Below, one piece after another: positions 53,590 through 62,590 of a stretch of DNA of 64,000 bases (its first letter is position 1; each line of letters begins with the position of its first letter). The notes under the pieces were generated by a model, which was not told the origin of the DNA, ran no database searches, and worked only from the letters and a program-made list of their open reading frames with translations. A program made the position numbers and the translations under genes. Origin of the DNA: Novosphingobium capsulatum NBRC 12533 (GTDB lineage Bacteria > Pseudomonadota > Alphaproteobacteria > Sphingomonadales > Sphingomonadaceae). The stretch spans positions 1-64,000 of the forward strand of contig NZ_BCYV01000012.1 of NCBI RefSeq assembly GCF_001598375.1, given 5' to 3'.

Positions 53590-54233
53590 TCGGCGTCTGC
53601 CTGGACAGCGGGGTGGGCGACGGCAAAGGCGGGCAGCGCGGCACAGCGCGCATCGATCGCCACCAGGCGGGGAAAGGCATCGAGCGACACGCCAAAGCGG
53701 CGCGCGGCGTAAAGCTGCGGCACCAGGCAACATTCGACCAGACCCGGCGCATCGCCATAGGCAAAGCCGGCGCCCCAGCGCGTGACCATGGCCTCCAGCG
53801 CGGCGAAGCCATTGCCCATCCAGCGCGCCAGCCAGGCCTGCACCTGGTCTTCGCTGGCGCCGATATCACCCTTGAGAGCCTGCAACACGCGCAAGTTGCC
53901 CAGCGGGTGCACGTCGCAGGCAATGATCTGGGCCATCGCCCGAACCCGCGCGCGGCCCAGCGCATCCCCTGGTAGCAGCGCGGGCGCCGGGTGGGTTTCC
54001 TCCAGCCATTCGATGATCGCCAGCGACTGCGTCAGCGGCGGCACGCCGGCCTCGCCACAATCGAGCGCGGGCACCAGGCCCTGCGGATTGAGCTGCCGAT
54101 AGCCATCGGCCCGCTGCGCACCGGTGCGCAAGTCGTGCGCGCAGGTGGCATGCTCCAGCCCCTTGAGCGCCAGCGCAAGGCGTACCCGCCAGGCCGCGCC
54201 GGAACGCCAATAGCCGTGAAGCGTCAGGCCCAC
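53580..54233 (-). CDS. maiA: Maleylacetoacetate isomerase (zeta-class GST)
   Basis: A 217-residue glutathione-dependent isomerase converting 4-maleylacetoacetate to 4-fumarylacetoacetate. Zeta-class features: HGYWRSGAAWRVRLALALKG near the N-terminus, NPQGLVPALDCGEAG, and LTQSLAIIEWLEETHPAPAL. GTG at 54233 is the likely start, overlapping the fumarylacetoacetase stop by 10 bases; the frame stays open to 54851 but that part is opposite the fah coding frame. Third catabolic step encoded after hpd and fah in this operon. Confidence 0.92.
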   Translation of the reverse strand: MGLTLHGYWRSGAAWRVRLALALKGLEHATCAHDLRTGAQRADGYRQLNPQGLVPALDCGEAGVPPLTQSLAIIEWLEETHPAPALLPGDALGRARVRAMAQIIACDVHPLGNLRVLQALKGDIGASEDQVQAWLARWMGNGFAALEAMVTRWGAGFAYGDAPGLVECCLVPQLYAARRFGVSLDAFPRLVAIDARCAALPAFAVAHPAVQADADQA

Positions 54234-55525
54234 GGCTGGCGCGCCGGCATGATCTGCCCCACGCAAGGGCCAAACCCGATCGTGGCAAAACCATCCCGCT
54301 CTGCCCGGGCATGGAGCGCCAATTCGTCGCCGTCTTCCAGGAAAGTGCGACTTTCCCCGCCCGGCAGGGGCAGCGGCGCCTTGCCGCCCTGGCTCAGTTC
54401 CATCAGGCTGCCCGCGCTTTCGGGCGTGGGGCCAGACAGCGTGCCCGTGCCGAGCAGATCGCCGGCATGAAGATCGCAACCGTTCGAGGCATGGTGCGCC
54501 ACGATCTGCGCCGGGGTCCAATACATCGCCGCGTGGCTGTTGCCGTGGCTGAGCCGGTGCGGCGGCAGCCCGGCCGCGCGCATGGCGGCGGTGCGCAGCG
54601 TGGTTTCCAGGGTAATCGCCAGGGCGCCTTCGCCCTCCTCGCGCAGATAGGGCAATGGCTGCGGATCGCCTGCCGGCCGCGGCTGTGGCGCGGTGCGGAA
54701 CGGGGCCAGTGCCTGGGCAGTGATCACCCAGGGCGAGACCGTGGTGGCAAAGTTCTTGGCCAAAAACGGCCCCAGCGGCTGGTATTCCCAGGCCTGGATA
54801 TCGCGCGCCGACCAATCGTTGAGCAGGCAGAGGCCGCCGATCCGCTCCCACGCCGTGCCGATCGGCACCGGCGCGCCCAGATCATTGTCGCCGGCGATCC
54901 ACAGGCCCAGTTCCAGCTCGTGGTCCAGGCGCCGGCACGGAGCATGGACGGGCGCATCGGCATCGGGCGCCTTAAGCTGGCCCCATGGCCGCACCACCGC
55001 CGTGCCCGAAACCCGCACCGAAGACGCCCGGCCGTGATAGCCGATCGGCACATGCTTGTAGTTGGGCAGCAAGGGATTGTCGGGGCGGAACAGCTTGCCG
55101 ATAGCGGTCGCGTGATGGATGCCGACATAGAAATCGGTGTAATCGCCGATCGCGAACGGCAGATGCAGCACGACATCGGCCGCCGGATAGAGATGCGGCG
55201 TCACTTTCAGGCGGCAACGCTCGCTCGACAGCAGCGCGAACAGCGCATGGCGCAGCGCCACGCGGTCTGCCTCGGCCAGACGGAACAGGGCGTTGAGCGT
55301 GGGTTGCGCCAGCGCCGCAGCCAGCCCGGCCGGCAGCGCGCCATCGGCGGCAAGGCCGGCGAGATCGACCACATGATCACCGATCGCGGTGGCGATGCGC
55401 GGGCCCGTGTCGCCATTCTTGTGCGAGAACACGCCCAGCGGCAGGTTCTGTACCGGGAAATCGGGATGGCCGGCGGCGCCGTCTACCCAGCTTTGCGCGC
55501 GGGCATCGTGGGTGTGGTCGATCAT
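54224..55525 (-). CDS. fahA: Fumarylacetoacetase
   Basis: A 433-residue true fumarylacetoacetase, which cleaves fumarylacetoacetate to fumarate and acetoacetate. It has the N-terminal SH3-like domain (QNLPLGVFSHKNGDTGPRIA) and the catalytic domain with DYTDFYVGIHHATAIGKLF, PIGYHGRASSVRVSG, LDHELELGLWIAGDNDLGAP, LLNDWSARDIQAWEYQPLGP and GDLLGTGTLSGPTPES. The ATG at 55525 overlaps the VOC stop (ATGA). Confidence 0.96.
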   Translation of the reverse strand: MIDHTHDARAQSWVDGAAGHPDFPVQNLPLGVFSHKNGDTGPRIATAIGDHVVDLAGLAADGALPAGLAAALAQPTLNALFRLAEADRVALRHALFALLSSERCRLKVTPHLYPAADVVLHLPFAIGDYTDFYVGIHHATAIGKLFRPDNPLLPNYKHVPIGYHGRASSVRVSGTAVVRPWGQLKAPDADAPVHAPCRRLDHELELGLWIAGDNDLGAPVPIGTAWERIGGLCLLNDWSARDIQAWEYQPLGPFLAKNFATTVSPWVITAQALAPFRTAPQPRPAGDPQPLPYLREEGEGALAITLETTLRTAAMRAAGLPPHRLSHGNSHAAMYWTPAQIVAHHASNGCDLHAGDLLGTGTLSGPTPESAGSLMELSQGGKAPLPLPGGESRTFLEDGDELALHARAERDGFATIGFGPCVGQIMPARQPWA

Positions 55526-56121
55526 GCCTCGCTGCCCTCGTCGGGCTGGGCATGCAGCCAGGCAGCGTGGCGCGGGGCGCGGCGGGTCTGCGCCCATTCC
55601 TCCAGCATGGCCGGCGCCACGGCGCGGGCCATCTCCACCTGTTCGGCCGTGCCGATATCGCAGGCCAGTTCCAGGCGATGGCCATTGGGGTCGAAGAAAT
55701 AGATCGACTTGAACAGCCCGTGCCAGGTGGGGCCAAGCACGTCGATGCCCTGCGCCTCGATATGGGCCTTGGCGCGCAGCAGCGTGGCTTCGTCAGCCAC
55801 CTTGAACGCCAGGTGCTGCACCCAGGCGGGCGTAGCCGGATCGCGGCCCATCTCGGGCTGGTTGGGCAGCTCGAAGAAGGCCAGAACATTCCCGGCGCCG
55901 GCATCGAGGAACACGTGCATGTAGGGATCGAATGCGCCGGTCGACGGCACATGATCCTCGGCAAAGGCCGTGGTATAGGCCATGCCCAGCACGCGGCCGT
56001 ACCACTCCACTGTTTCCTTGGCATCGCGGCAGCGATAGGCAACGTGATGCACCCCGCCGAGCAGTGGGGGCTGCGTATTCAGCGCCGTGCTGTCAGGCGC
56101 AGCGGTTGAAATCGCGTCCAT
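55522..56121 (-). CDS. VOC-family protein of the tyrosine operon
   Basis: A 199-residue vicinal-oxygen-chelate protein. Possible metal ligands in glyoxalase-like order are the His in GGVHHVAYRC, Glu in LAFFELPNQPE, His in WVQHLAFKVAD and Glu in GHRLELACD. It lies between hpd and fahA with TGATG and ATGA overlaps, exactly where homogentisate dioxygenase would be expected. That enzyme is normally a cupin, and this protein is not one. VOC genes of this sort do occur in other alphaproteobacterial hpd operons, as I recall, without a known role. A dioxygenase, isomerase or detoxifying function is possible. Confidence 0.8.
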   Translation of the reverse strand: MDAISTAAPDSTALNTQPPLLGGVHHVAYRCRDAKETVEWYGRVLGMAYTTAFAEDHVPSTGAFDPYMHVFLDAGAGNVLAFFELPNQPEMGRDPATPAWVQHLAFKVADEATLLRAKAHIEAQGIDVLGPTWHGLFKSIYFFDPNGHRLELACDIGTAEQVEMARAVAPAMLEEWAQTRRAPRHAAWLHAQPDEGSEA

Positions 56122-57227
56122 CAGGCATCCTCCCCCACCTTGAGCACACCGCGGCGCAGCTGGTCGCGCTCCATGCTTTCGAACAGGGCGGTGAAATTGC
56201 CCTCGCCAAAGCCCTCGTCCTTCTTGCGCTGGATGAATTCAAAGAACACCGGGCCAATCTGCGTTTCCGAAAAGATCTGCAGCAGCAGGCGCGGATCGCC
56301 CTGCACGGTGGAACCATCGAGCAGGATGCCACGCTTCTGCAACTCGTCCACCGGCTCACCATGACCGGGCAGGCGCTCTTCCAGCATCTCGTAATAGGTG
56401 GCGGGCGGCGGCGTCATGAAAGGCGTGCCGCTGGCCTTGAGCGTGTCCCAGCCTGCAATCAAGTCGTCGCAGGCAAAGGCGATGTGCTGGATGCCTTCGC
56501 CATTGTAGGCGCGCAGGAACTCTTCGATCTGGCCGCCACCCTTTTGCGATTCCTCATTGAGAGGGATGCGGATCTTGCCATCGGGCGCGGTCATCGCCCG
56601 GCTGGTGAGGCCGGTATATTCGCCCTTGATGTCGAAATAGCGAATCTCGCGAAAACCGAACACGCGCTCGTAGAAGCTGGCCCAGTGCGCCATGCGCCCG
56701 CCATAGACATTGTGCGTGAGGTGATCGATCGTGTGGAAACCCGCGCCCACCGGCTGGCGATCCACCCCCGGCAGATAGACGAAATCGATGTCATAGATCG
56801 ACAGGTCACCGAACTGCCCGCCGTGATAGCGATCGACCAGGTAGATGATCGATCCGCCGATGCCGCGAATGGCGGGAATGCGCAGTTCCATCGGGCCGGT
56901 CTTCACGTCGACCGGCTCTGCCCCGCGTTCCAGCGCGGCGGCATAGGCCTTGGCCGCATCGCGCACACGCCAGCCCATGCCGCAGGCCGAGGGGCCATGC
57001 TCGGCCGCAAAATAGGCAGCCGGGCTGCGCTTTTCATAGTTGGCGATCAGGTTGATCCCGCCCTGCCGCCACAGTTCCACATCCTTGCTGCGGTGGTTAG
57101 CGATGTGGGTAAAGCCCATGGCGGTGAACACCGGGCCCAGGCTGCCGCGATCGGCGCTGGCAAATTCGATGAATTCGAACCCGTCGAGGCCCAGGGGGTT
57201 TTCAAACAGATCGGTCGATGCGGCCAT
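56121..57227 (-). CDS. hpd: 4-hydroxyphenylpyruvate dioxygenase
   Basis: A 368-residue HPPD, converting 4-hydroxyphenylpyruvate to homogentisate. The iron ligands are His169 ([12 protein letters not shown]), His248 ([11 protein letters not shown]) and Glu330 (VFFEFIQRK), each offset by eight from the Pseudomonas fluorescens enzyme. First gene of hpd-VOC-fahA-maiA. The 150 bases ahead (57228-57380) should hold the promoter; no clear operator seen. An Lrp-type regulator lies directly upstream on the same strand. Confidence 0.97.
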   Translation of the reverse strand: MAASTDLFENPLGLDGFEFIEFASADRGSLGPVFTAMGFTHIANHRSKDVELWRQGGINLIANYEKRSPAAYFAAEHGPSACGMGWRVRDAAKAYAAALERGAEPVDVKTGPMELRIPAIRGIGGSIIYLVDRYHGGQFGDLSIYDIDFVYLPGVDRQPVGAGFHTIDHLTHNVYGGRMAHWASFYERVFGFREIRYFDIKGEYTGLTSRAMTAPDGKIRIPLNEESQKGGGQIEEFLRAYNGEGIQHIAFACDDLIAGWDTLKASGTPFMTPPPATYYEMLEERLPGHGEPVDELQKRGILLDGSTVQGDPRLLLQIFSETQIGPVFFEFIQRKKDEGFGEGNFTALFESMERDQLRRGVLKVGEDA

Positions 57228-57380
57228 GGCGCGTGTCTCTCCACCAGCAGGGGCGTGCCGGCGCGGCAGCCACCGTGTTTGGAGACATTCTAGCCCAAAG
57301 GCGATGCACGGTCCGCGCGAAGTTGGACGTAAAACCGCCTATGCCTGCGTGATCAGCGCATAACGGAGCCCTTGAACGCG

Positions 57381-57848
57381 TCAACCATGCGGCGCAGGCA
57401 ATGGCAGCGCGGTGGTCCGCTTGATCCGGTCGAGCACGATGGACGAGCGCAAGTTAGCCACATCGCCATGGCCCAGGATCTCTTCGTTGAGCAGGGTCGT
57501 GAAGGCGGCCAAATCGTGCGCCACGATGCGCAGCAGATAGTCCGCGTCGCCGGTCAGGGCGCAGCAATCGACCACGGCGGGCAGGCCGGCAATTCGCTCG
57601 TGAAAGCCGCCCACCACCTCGCGCGCATAGGACGCCATGGTCACGGTGACATAGGCCTCGACCCCCAGGCCCAGCGCCGCTTCGTCGAGCAGGGCTACCT
57701 GCCCCCGGATTACCCCGGTTTCGCGGAGGCGGGCGATGCGGCGCGAACATTGCGAGGGCGAAAGGTGCACCGCCTCTGCCAGATCGGCATGGCTGGCCGA
57801 GGCATCGGCCTGAAGATGCGCAAGAATGCGGTGATCGATCCTATCCAT
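57381..57848 (-). CDS. Lrp/AsnC-family regulator
   Basis: A 155-residue feast/famine regulator: N-terminal HTH (MDRIDHRILAHLQADASASH, then LSPSQCSRRIARLRETGVIR) and C-terminal RAM domain (VEAYVTVTMASYAREVVGGF, CCALTGDADYLLRIV). The start may be ATG 57848 or, six codons earlier, ATG 57866; no clear ribosome site helps. Its place ahead of hpd suggests it controls tyrosine/phenylalanine catabolism, sensing an aromatic amino acid. Confidence 0.93.
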   Translation of the reverse strand: MDRIDHRILAHLQADASASHADLAEAVHLSPSQCSRRIARLRETGVIRGQVALLDEAALGLGVEAYVTVTMASYAREVVGGFHERIAGLPAVVDCCALTGDADYLLRIVAHDLAAFTTLLNEEILGHGDVANLRSSIVLDRIKRTTALPLPAPHG

Positions 57849-57892
57849 GCGCCGATCGTGCAGCATCTGCAGGATCAGCGCAAGATCACGGC

Positions 57893-58627
57893 TTATCGGG
57901 TCGGGCCGAACCGCGCCACGAGTTCATAGGCGCCGGCCACGAATGTCTGACGCACGAACGTGACGCTATCGGCCCCGCGCCAGGTGTGCCGTGCCACCAC
58001 CAGGCAGGCCGCGCCCGCAGCAACGCCCAGGGCGCGTGCCTGGTCGCGGCTGGCGGAATCCGCGCCGATGCGGTTTTCCGCTTCCGTCCAGGGAATGTGC
58101 CGCAGCAGCCAGCCGCCAGGGGGATCGGTGGTGAAATCCACCTCGGCCATGCCGGGCACCAGCGCCAGGTTGATCACGCGCTCTTCCAAGGCCAGCGGCG
58201 CGCCATCGGCAAGGTGCAGGCCCGACAGCCGCAGGATCGGGCCGACCGGGCCGAGTTCGGCCGCCGCCTCTGCATCGCTGGCGGTATCACCCAGGCTGCG
58301 CGACAGCAGGCGAAAGCCATAGGCCTGCCCGCGCCCCTGCACTTCCTGCGCCAGATCGGGAATATCCAGCACCATGGAAACCGTGCGCGGCCGCGCCACG
58401 AATGTGCCGGCACGCTTGCGCCGATCGAGCAACCCGCTTTCCGCCAGACGTGACAGCGCCTTGTTCACCGTCATCCGCGCGCAGCCATAGTGCGCCATCA
58501 GCTCGAGTTCCGACGGAATGCGTTCGCCCGGGCGCAAGTCACCGGCCAGGATGCGGCCCTCGATTTCCTGGCGGATGCGCTCGTGCATCGGCAGGGCGGG
58601 CGGCGAAGGATCGGCAGCGGCGGTCAT
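57893..58627 (-). CDS. hutC: HutC-type GntR-family regulator
   Basis: A 244-residue GntR/HutC protein. The wHTH at residues 14-75 reads HERIRQEIEGRILAGDLRPG, then RIPSELELMAHYGCARMTVN and KRAGTFVARP. The UTRA effector domain follows with LRLSGLHLADGAPLALEERV and PWTEAENRI. It looks like histidine-utilisation repressors, which bind urocanate. No hut genes are in the window. It lies 45 bases ahead of the Lrp gene and after the MFS carrier on the same strand, so it may control one of these instead. The name rests on similarity only. Confidence 0.8.
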   Translation of the reverse strand: MTAAADPSPPALPMHERIRQEIEGRILAGDLRPGERIPSELELMAHYGCARMTVNKALSRLAESGLLDRRKRAGTFVARPRTVSMVLDIPDLAQEVQGRGQAYGFRLLSRSLGDTASDAEAAAELGPVGPILRLSGLHLADGAPLALEERVINLALVPGMAEVDFTTDPPGGWLLRHIPWTEAENRIGADSASRDQARALGVAAGAACLVVARHTWRGADSVTFVRQTFVAGAYELVARFGPTR

Positions 58628-58678
58628 TCCCCCAGCACAGAGAGCGCCCCAGGCACACTGTCAAGGGCCCAGACCATC

Positions 58679-59872
58679 TCAGGGGCAGTGCGGCCGGGCG
58701 CGTGCCAGCGGCATGGCCAGGCCCAGCGCCAGGGCGCAACCGGCAAACCCCACCAGCCCGACCCCGGCAAACGATCCGGTGGCATCGGCCATCAGGCCCG
58801 CCCCCAGCGCGCCGACCGATTGCGCCAGCAGCCAGGTGGCCGTCATCATCACCGCCAGCCGGCCATCGGGTTCCTGGTCATAGGCCAGGCCCAGCAGCAT
58901 CGGATAGGCGATGAACCAGCTGGCATTGAACACCACCAGCGCCACGGCAAAGACCCAGGCAATGCCCGCCGTGGTCAACAGCGCGCACGACAACGCACAG
59001 GCAATCAGCCCACCGCCCAATAGCGCGCGGCGCGGCAGGCGGGTGATTACCACGGCCAGCGCTGCATTGCCCAAGGCGCTGGTGATCGTGGCCAGCGATT
59101 GAAACCAGCCAAACGTGGTGGCGGGCAGGCCAATGGCGTGGGCGGCGCGTTCCATGAACGGCCAGATCGACAGGCTGCCCCCAGCAAACAGGCCCATGGC
59201 CAGCAACAGGCGCCATCCCGCCGGGCTGATCGGCCGCTGCGCCCTCGCGCCGGCAAGCTTGGGCAGGGCCGTGGCCGGCAGCGCCAGCGTGCCCAGGCCG
59301 AGCAGCAAGGACAGACCAGCCAGCGCGCCAAACATCGCCATCAGGCCATGGCGCGCCGCCACTTGCGGCAAGACAATGTTGACCAAGGCAAACAGCACGG
59401 TCTGGCAGGCGATCCCCACCGAAATGGCCCGCGCCGGATGCGCGGTGCGCCCGGCGGCAAGGTTGACCGCCCCGTTCATCACGCCAAAGCCAAAGCCGGT
59501 GGCCAGCCGCCCGGCCAGCAGCAGCGGCAAGACCCCGCCCAGCCCGGAAAGCGCCTGGGCCGCCACCACCAGCACGGTGCTGCCCAGCGCCAGCCAGCGC
59601 GGCGCCAGCCGGCTGCCCCAGCGCGCCACGCCCAGCATCGCCGCGCCATAGGCCAGCGTTTCCAGCATCGCGAACAGGCCCATCGCCCCGGCGGTAAAGC
59701 CATAGGCATCGATCAACCCGCCCACCAGGAAGGTGGTGAAATTGTTGCCGATATGCGCCGCAGCCGTGCCCGCACCGATCGCCGCGAGCGAGAGCGCCGG
59801 GCGCGGGCCGCCAGATCCCGCCGCCACAGTGCCGGGGGCCGCATCGGCCGATCCTGCCATCGCTACCCCCAT
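58679..59872 (-). CDS. MFS transporter, probably for choline-O-sulfate or its product
   Basis: A 397-residue major-facilitator protein with about 12 hydrophobic segments, from ATG 59872 with GGGGGA upstream (the ATG at 59860 is also possible; the open frame to 60004 overlaps betC). Membrane text such as MGLFAMLETLAYGAAMLGVA and LLAMGLFAGGSLSIWPFMER. The gene begins 46 bases after the choline-sulfatase stop on the same strand, so uptake of a choline ester or export of a product is the context-based guess. No substrate signature. Confidence 0.87.
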   Translation of the reverse strand: MGVAMAGSADAAPGTVAAGSGGPRPALSLAAIGAGTAAAHIGNNFTTFLVGGLIDAYGFTAGAMGLFAMLETLAYGAAMLGVARWGSRLAPRWLALGSTVLVVAAQALSGLGGVLPLLLAGRLATGFGFGVMNGAVNLAAGRTAHPARAISVGIACQTVLFALVNIVLPQVAARHGLMAMFGALAGLSLLLGLGTLALPATALPKLAGARAQRPISPAGWRLLLAMGLFAGGSLSIWPFMERAAHAIGLPATTFGWFQSLATITSALGNAALAVVITRLPRRALLGGGLIACALSCALLTTAGIAWVFAVALVVFNASWFIAYPMLLGLAYDQEPDGRLAVMMTATWLLAQSVGALGAGLMADATGSFAGVGLVGFAGCALALGLAMPLARARPHCP

Positions 59873-59918
59873 TGCCGCGTCCCCCCGTATGTGCGCGATG
59901 CGCTGGCCTGCCAGGCGA

Positions 59919-61436
59919 TCAATCGAAGCGCACGCGCGGGAAGCGCGCAACCGCTTCCAGCAATTCCAGATCCATATGCGCGCGGATATACTCGCGCGAG
60001 GCATCGCGCGGCACCTGGTGGTCCCAATGGGTCAACGCGCCGGCCGCATTGGCCCGCGCCACCAGATGGCGGCGTTTCTGGCTGGCCAGCACCTGCGTTT
60101 CGATCAGCGGCAGGTTCCAGCGCTCGGCCACTTCCGCGCGCAAGGCCGTCACGCGATCGGCCTGGGCCGGCTCGGCGGCAAGGTTGCAGGTCTCGTCAGG
60201 ATCGTCGGCCAGGTTGTAAAGCTGGTCAGGATCGGTCGGGCAGTGCACGAACTTCCAGTCGCCGCGCCGGATCATCACCATTGGCGCGATCGCTCCTTCG
60301 CCCAGGTATTCGCCCAGCGCCAGGTCGTGGCCGTCTTCGCCGCGCAGATGCGGCACCAGGCTGTGCCCGTCGATCGGGGCCGCGTCGGCGGGCGGCAATC
60401 CCGCCAGATCGAGCAGCGTGGGCAGGATATCGAGAGTCGACACCGCCGCCTCTACCCGCCTCGCGGCAAAGCGGGCCGGGGCATGGACCAGCAGCGGCAC
60501 CCGCGCGGCGTTTTCGAAGAAGTTCATCTTGTACCACAGCCCACGCTCGCCCAGCATCTCGCCATGGTCGCCGCTCACCACCACCACGGTGTTTTCAGCC
60601 AGGCCGGTTTCATCCAGCGTGTCGAGAATCAGGCCGAACTGTTCGTCGACAAAGCTGATCGCGCCGAAATAGGCGCGCCGCGCGGCCCGCACCTGTTCCT
60701 CGGTCACCGGCATCAGGTCGGTGCCGCACACATGGCGCAGCCGCTGCGCATGGGGATCATCGACCACGTCGCCGCGCCCGATGCGCGGCATGGGGATTTC
60801 AACGCCGTCATAGAGGTCCCAATAGCGGCGCTGGATGGCAAAGGGATCGTGCGGATGGGTGAGCGAAGCGACCAGGAAAAACGGCCGCTTCGCCGGATCG
60901 CGCGCAATGTCGAACAGCTTGCGCCGCGCGGTGAAAACCACTTCCTCGTCGAAATCGATCTGGTTGGTGCGCACCGTCGGCCCGGCAGTGACGACCGAAT
61001 CCATCGAGTGATACCAGGTGGGCCGATGATCGGGGCGCGACCAGTCGGGCGTCCAGCCGAAATCGGCGGGATAGATGTCGGTGGTCAGCCGCTCTTCAAA
61101 CCCGTGCAACTGGTCGGGGCCAACGAAATGCATCTTGCCCGCCAGGATCGTGTGCCACCCACCAGCGCGCAGATAATGCGCCATGGTGGGCGTATCGGCG
61201 GCAAATTCAGCGGCATTGTCATAGGCACCGATGCGCGAGGGCAACTGGCTGGCCATCAGCGAAAAGCGCGAGGGCGCACACAGCGGGCTGGGGCAATAGG
61301 CATTGGCAAACACCACGCCACGTTCTGCCAGCGCCGCCAGCCGTGGCGCATGGACCGGCCATTGCCCCATGAACGGCAAGGCATCGGCCATCATCTGGTC
61401 GGCCATGAGGAACAGAAAATTCGGCGCCTCGGTCAT
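59919..61436 (-). CDS. betC: Choline-sulfatase
   Basis: A 505-residue arylsulfatase-type enzyme with the features of choline-sulfatases, hydrolysing choline-O-sulfate to choline and sulfate. The formylglycine site is Cys53 in PLCAPSRFSLMASQ (CxPSR), followed by the BetC-typical LPSRIGAYDNAAEF. Metal ligands are in FLFLMADQ and VVSGDHGEMLGERGLWYKMN. Start: ATG 61436 (MTEAPNF) is preferred; ATG 61442 is possible too. Divergent from a LysR regulator and followed by an MFS gene. Choline produced could go to betaine and into the demethylation genes at 5-14 kb; betA and betB are not in the window. Confidence 0.92.
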   Translation of the reverse strand: MTEAPNFLFLMADQMMADALPFMGQWPVHAPRLAALAERGVVFANAYCPSPLCAPSRFSLMASQLPSRIGAYDNAAEFAADTPTMAHYLRAGGWHTILAGKMHFVGPDQLHGFEERLTTDIYPADFGWTPDWSRPDHRPTWYHSMDSVVTAGPTVRTNQIDFDEEVVFTARRKLFDIARDPAKRPFFLVASLTHPHDPFAIQRRYWDLYDGVEIPMPRIGRGDVVDDPHAQRLRHVCGTDLMPVTEEQVRAARRAYFGAISFVDEQFGLILDTLDETGLAENTVVVVSGDHGEMLGERGLWYKMNFFENAARVPLLVHAPARFAARRVEAAVSTLDILPTLLDLAGLPPADAAPIDGHSLVPHLRGEDGHDLALGEYLGEGAIAPMVMIRRGDWKFVHCPTDPDQLYNLADDPDETCNLAAEPAQADRVTALRAEVAERWNLPLIETQVLASQKRRHLVARANAAGALTHWDHQVPRDASREYIRAHMDLELLEAVARFPRVRFD

Positions 61437-61526
61437 CCCCATCAATCCCTTTTGGCAAATCGCAAGGCATAAGCTAGAACCAAGGCAGAGCAGCGGTGAA
61501 GCCGTTGTCTGCTTAAGGGGGCATAA

Positions 61527-62441
61527 GTGGAACTTGCGCCTGGAACCTATGCACGCCTGCCTCTGCGCGGCCTTTTGGTGTTCGAGGCCGCGGCCCGGCG
61601 CGGCACCTTTTCGGGCGCGGCACGCGAACTGGCGATGACCCAGGCCGCGATCAGCCAGCATATCGGCCATCTTGAGGCAGAACTGGGCGTGACGCTGTTT
61701 GCCCGCCACCATCGCGGCGTGGAACTGACGCAGGCGGGCGAACGGCTGCTGCCGCGCGTGGAAGAAGGGCTGCAATCGCTGGCCAGCGGCGTGGCCAGCG
61801 CGCGGCGGCACAAGGGCACCCGCACTGTCACGATCCTCACCGATTTCGGCTTTGCCGCATGGTGGCTGATGCCGCGCATCGGCGAGTTGAGCGACCTGAT
61901 GCCCGAGGTGGAAATCCGCCTGATCACCTGGCAGGGCACCAGCGACGCGCTGGGCACCGAGTTCGACCTCGCCGTGCTGTTCGGCAATGGTCAATGGCCC
62001 GGTTGCCGCGCCCATCGCCTGTTTGCCGAAGAGGTCTTTCCGGTCTGCGCGCCCAGCTATCTCGGCACGCGCACGGCCCCGCTGCCCCCGGCAGAGCTGG
62101 CCGGCATGCGCCTGCTGCATCTGCGCGGCGCAGGGCCGACCCGCTGGTTTGATTGGGCAGACTGGTTTGCCGGCATGGGCGTGCCACCGCCCGCCACCAA
62201 GCAGGAACTGGCGTTCAACAACTATCAGATCGTGCTGCAGGCCGTGATGCTCGGCCAGGGCGTGGCGCTGGGCTGGACCCCGCTGATCGACGATCTGGTG
62301 CGCGCCGGCAACCTGGTGCGCCTGACCGAGCGGCCACTATCAAGCCCGCGTGGCTACCATCTGGTAGAGCCTCTATCCCGCCCCCTTCCCGCCGACGTGG
62401 CGCGAGTCAACGCGTGGCTACGCCAGGCCGCCGCGCGCTAG
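61527..62441 (+). CDS. LysR regulator of choline-sulfate use
   Basis: A 304-residue LysR/GcvA-type regulator, divergent from betC. HTH: LLVFEAAARRGTFSGAAREL, AMTQAAISQHIGHLEAELGV, TLFARHHRGVELTQAG. The effector domain contains WWLMPRIGEL and DLAVLFGNGQWPG. The start is GTG at 61527 with AAGGGGG upstream. In the 90-base divergent gap GCATAAG occurs twice (61468 and 61521), a possible direct-repeat element. LysR genes next to betC are known in proteobacteria as choline-sulfate utilisation regulators. Confidence 0.92.
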   Translation: MELAPGTYARLPLRGLLVFEAAARRGTFSGAARELAMTQAAISQHIGHLEAELGVTLFARHHRGVELTQAGERLLPRVEEGLQSLASGVASARRHKGTRTVTILTDFGFAAWWLMPRIGELSDLMPEVEIRLITWQGTSDALGTEFDLAVLFGNGQWPGCRAHRLFAEEVFPVCAPSYLGTRTAPLPPAELAGMRLLHLRGAGPTRWFDWADWFAGMGVPPPATKQELAFNNYQIVLQAVMLGQGVALGWTPLIDDLVRAGNLVRLTERPLSSPRGYHLVEPLSRPLPADVARVNAWLRQAAAR

Positions 62442-62473
62442 GGGTTCGCCTGACGGGATGCGCCGACAAAACA

Positions 62474-62561
62474 GCGGGCCCCCGGATCAAGTCCGGGGTG
62501 ACGAGGAAATATAGATAATCTATGAACTTACCGTCACCCCGGACTTGATCCGGGGTCCCGC
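62474..62561. repeat. Palindromic repeat pair, CCCCGGA-N5-TCCGGGG type
   Basis: Two 30-base arms, 62474-62503 and 62532-62561, are reverse complements with one mismatch, around a 28-base A+T-rich loop. Each arm itself holds the palindrome CCCCGGA-TCAAG-TCCGGGG or its complement. Same core as 22527-22553. It separates convergent genes and probably ends both transcripts. A dispersed, REP-like sphingomonad repeat is likely. Confidence 0.85.
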
Positions 62562-62590
62562 TTGAACCTTTGGATCATAGCTGCAACGCC

